A program made the position numbers and the translations under genes. Below, in pieces: positions 3,445 through 5,571 of a DNA stretch of 5,571 bases. Each line of letters opens with the position of its first letter. The first letter of the stretch is position 1. The DNA is from Promethearchaeota archaeon (GTDB lineage Archaea; Asgardarchaeota; Lokiarchaeia; Sigynarchaeales; SOKP01): positions 1 to 5,571 of the forward strand of contig WJKD01000645.1 in NCBI GenBank assembly GCA_014729315.1. The letters are read 5' to 3'. The notes beneath the pieces are model-generated. The model made no database searches. It saw nothing but the letters and a program-made list of their open reading frames with translations, and had not been told where the DNA came from.

Positions 3445-5571
3445 TTACCTTTCAATAGTTATCTTAATATCTAACGCACTATATCCATCGACTAACGCCA
3501 ATAAGGGATTAATATCAAGTTCTACTATATCAGTGAAGTCGTTTACTAACTGAGAAAGTCTCAACAATACTTCTATAACCGCTTCGATGTCAGACCGACT
3601 TTCTCCCCTTACTCCTTCTAATAGGCTATATATCTTAGTCTTTTGAAGAGTATTTTTTGCATCCTCTTCGGTAAATTTGTAAGATAACGCAAAAGAAACA
3701 TCCTTTAAAAAGTTGGCGTATATTCCACCGCTTCCGACCATTATCATTGGCCCAAATTGAGGATCTTTCGACATTCCTACGATTAATTCGTTTACTTTCG
3801 GTTCCTTATCAAAATCAATCATCTCTTGAACTTCAACACCATAAATTTTTACATTTTTATGGGCGAATTTTTTCACAGAATCAATAATTTGAATGTAAGC
3901 TTCAAAAGCGTCTTGAGGAGTTTCAATATTAAGTGCTATACCCCCAACATCTGTTTTATGAATAATTTGAGGACTTACAATCTTCATAACAGCTTTACCG
4001 ATTTCCTTCTGCATTTCCATTGCTTGCCGAGGCGTTTTAGCCAATTTCGATTTAGGAGATATAATCCCATAACAATCAAATATTTCCGCAGTTTCATGGC
4101 TTAATAAAACCGTTCTTTCATCTTTTCGTACTGCTTTTATAATTTCTTCTACCCGTTGTTTGTTCACATCAAAAGTTGGTATTTCAACAGCGGTTAAAGG
4201 AGTTAAATTCAAAAACTCTCTTCTATTGATCAAAGTTTTTAAAGAATGGGCAGCTTTGTCTGGAAAATGATAGCACGGAATATGATTATCTTTTAAAAAT
4301 CTTCGGGCTTCCGAAACGGATTTTTCTCCAATAAAAGAACATATAACCGGTTTATTCTCGAGATTTTTAGAAGTTATGTCTGATATTAACTTCGCTACTT
4401 CGAGAGGTTTAGTTTGTGCTTGTGGAGTAACAATAACCAACACTCCTTCGGTGGTAATCTCGTTTTCTTCCTTCTTATCATCGTAGTCGCTTTTAGCCTT
4501 ATGATTTAATCCAAAAACCGTTTTTAAAGTGAATTCGTATCGTTTTGGAGGAGCATCTCCAACAATGTCAATTGGATTGAATATAGCTGCTTCTAAAGGA
4601 AGGTTTTCTCTTAGTTCGTGAAGCATCGTCTCGTTAAACTGAGAAAAGGCTATTCCTTCTCTTGAAAAAGCATCAGTAGCTACTATTCCTGGACCTCCAG
4701 CGTTTGTAATGATAGCAAACGAATTCTTTTTTGGAATTGGTTGATAAAGAAAGATCTCTCCAAAATCAAAAAGATCTTCGATTGATTTTGCTCGTATTAC
4801 GCCACATTTTTTGAAAGCGAGATCGTACGCTGTGTCTGATCCTGCTAAGGCTCCAGTATGACTTGAAGCCGCTCTCGCACCTGCTTCGCTTACTCCTGAT
4901 TTCAGGATAACAATAGGTTTTTTCCGAGTAGCCTTAGATACAACTTCTAAGAACCTATCACCATCCTTAATGCTTTCTAAGTAACACAAAATTACTTTAG
5001 TATCCTCGTCATCAGCAAGATATTCAATAAAATCTACTGCTCCTAAGTCCGCCTTATTTCCTAGACTAATATTGCACGAAAAACCAAAAGGTTGCATCAT
5101 CGAATAATCCATCATACCTGTAAGCATTGCTCCCGACTGAGAAATCATGGCTATATTTCCTTTTTTGGGGGTGTCAACAGCAAAGGATCCATTATAATTC
5201 AAACCAATAAATCCTAAGCAGTTTGGACCAAGTATTCTCATATCATATTTCTTCGAAATCTCAACGAGTTTATCTTCTCTTTCAATTCCTTTTCCACCGA
5301 TTTCTTTAAAACCAGCAGAGATGACGATTAATCCTTTTATCCCCTTTTCGCCACATTCTTCAGCGGCTTCGTTCACATATTTCGAAGGGATAACGAAGAT
5401 TGCGATATCAATATCATCTGACACTTCTAACACTGACTTATACGCTTGATGTCCTAAAATCTTGTCAGAATTTGGATTAATAGGAAATATTTTTCCTTTA
5501 TACGTAGAATTAATTATATTTTTTAATACAGTATTGCCCACTTTGCCTTCTTTTTCACTCGCTCCTATTAC
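3445..5571 (-). CDS. acd: ADP-forming acetate (acyl)-CoA ligase, fused alpha-beta (N-terminus outside window)
   Basis: This enzyme makes ATP from acyl-CoA: acetyl-CoA + ADP + Pi gives acetate + ATP + CoA, the main acetate-forming energy step in many archaea. The frame stays open to the window edge. A GTG at 5541 is not the start, because the upstream codons read VIGASEKEGK, the family's nucleotide-binding loop. So 708 residues are visible and perhaps 10-25 are missing. Counting from the edge, the order is: CoA-binding Rossmann domain (GASE 3-6, PNCLGF 116-121); succinyl-CoA-ligase-like domains (SQSGAM 144-149, SLGNKAD 169-175, SSHTGALAG 236-244 with the presumed phospho-His 238, NAGGPG 290-295); and an ATP-grasp beta part from about 480 (KIVSP 530-534, HKTDVGG 538-544 with the second family His 538, GGIYANFLKD 615-624, ELDINPL 684-690). 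A charged insert (about 356-374, SDYDDKKEEN core) lies in the second flavodoxin-like domain. Both key histidines are present, so it should be active. Substrate could be acetyl-, propionyl- or branched-chain/aryl-CoA; sequence alone does not decide. Confidence 0.95.
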   Translation of the reverse strand, partial: VIGASEKEGKVGNTVLKNIINSTYKGKIFPINPNSDKILGHQAYKSVLEVSDDIDIAIFVIPSKYVNEAAEECGEKGIKGLIVISAGFKEIGGKGIEREDKLVEISKKYDMRILGPNCLGFIGLNYNGSFAVDTPKKGNIAMISQSGAMLTGMMDYSMMQPFGFSCNISLGNKADLGAVDFIEYLADDEDTKVILCYLESIKDGDRFLEVVSKATRKKPIVILKSGVSEAGARAASSHTGALAGSDTAYDLAFKKCGVIRAKSIEDLFDFGEIFLYQPIPKKNSFAIITNAGGPGIVATDAFSREGIAFSQFNETMLHELRENLPLEAAIFNPIDIVGDAPPKRYEFTLKTVFGLNHKAKSDYDDKKEENEITTEGVLVIVTPQAQTKPLEVAKLISDITSKNLENKPVICSFIGEKSVSEARRFLKDNHIPCYHFPDKAAHSLKTLINRREFLNLTPLTAVEIPTFDVNKQRVEEIIKAVRKDERTVLLSHETAEIFDCYGIISPKSKLAKTPRQAMEMQKEIGKAVMKIVSPQIIHKTDVGGIALNIETPQDAFEAYIQIIDSVKKFAHKNVKIYGVEVQEMIDFDKEPKVNELIVGMSKDPQFGPMIMVGSGGIYANFLKDVSFALSYKFTEEDAKNTLQKTKIYSLLEGVRGESRSDIEAVIEVLLRLSQLVNDFTDIVELDINPLLALVDGYSALDIKITIER

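Noticed and set aside
3826..4104. 92-codon plus-strand open frame inside the ligase gene
   Set aside because: It lies wholly within the clearly homologous ligase on the other strand and encodes a low-quality F/N-rich sequence.

Overview
This AT-rich window reads as a chromosomal segment of an archaeon, most likely an Asgard (Lokiarchaeia-type) lineage. Three things point that way: a fused ADP-forming acyl-CoA synthetase next to a stand-alone BioD-like/DRTGG protein, the tail of an archaeal-type Ogg2 DNA glycosylase, and a protein with a gelsolin-like domain, a fold characteristic of Asgard 'eukaryotic signature' proteins. Leaders carry archaeal features: TATA-like box A elements, an occasional strong Shine-Dalgarno site, and T-tract termination with no hairpins. 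The lineage is inferred from protein families and not from any marker gene.

Left part (1-1015): the last 36 codons of a plus-strand 8-oxoguanine DNA glycosylase (Ogg2 type) enter from the left edge. It faces two small minus-strand genes (252-551 and 752-1015) of unknown function. By eye these are diverged tandem paralogs of each other.

Middle (1016-2272): a 324-base divergent intergenic region holds promoter candidates for both directions and an 8-base inverted repeat. The plus-strand gene at 1340-2065 follows, encoding an N-terminal gelsolin-like domain, a charged disordered linker and a C-terminal coiled coil of four clean heptads. A 207-base convergent spacer with T-tracts on both strands separates it from the right-hand block.

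Right part (2273-5571): two minus-strand genes lie in the same direction. First transcribed is an ADP-forming acetate(acyl)-CoA ligase, a fused alpha-beta protein cut at its N-terminus by the right window edge. Next is a stand-alone protein with the BioD-like P-loop and DRTGG domains usually found at the N-terminus of long phosphotransacetylases, but with no catalytic phosphotransacetylase domain. The pair suggests acetate/acyl-CoA energy metabolism with a nucleotide-binding partner or regulator.

No rRNA, tRNA, CRISPR, insertion sequence or phage feature was seen. The most interesting items are the gelsolin-like/coiled-coil protein, the pair of small paralogs, and the ligase plus BioD-DRTGG pair.
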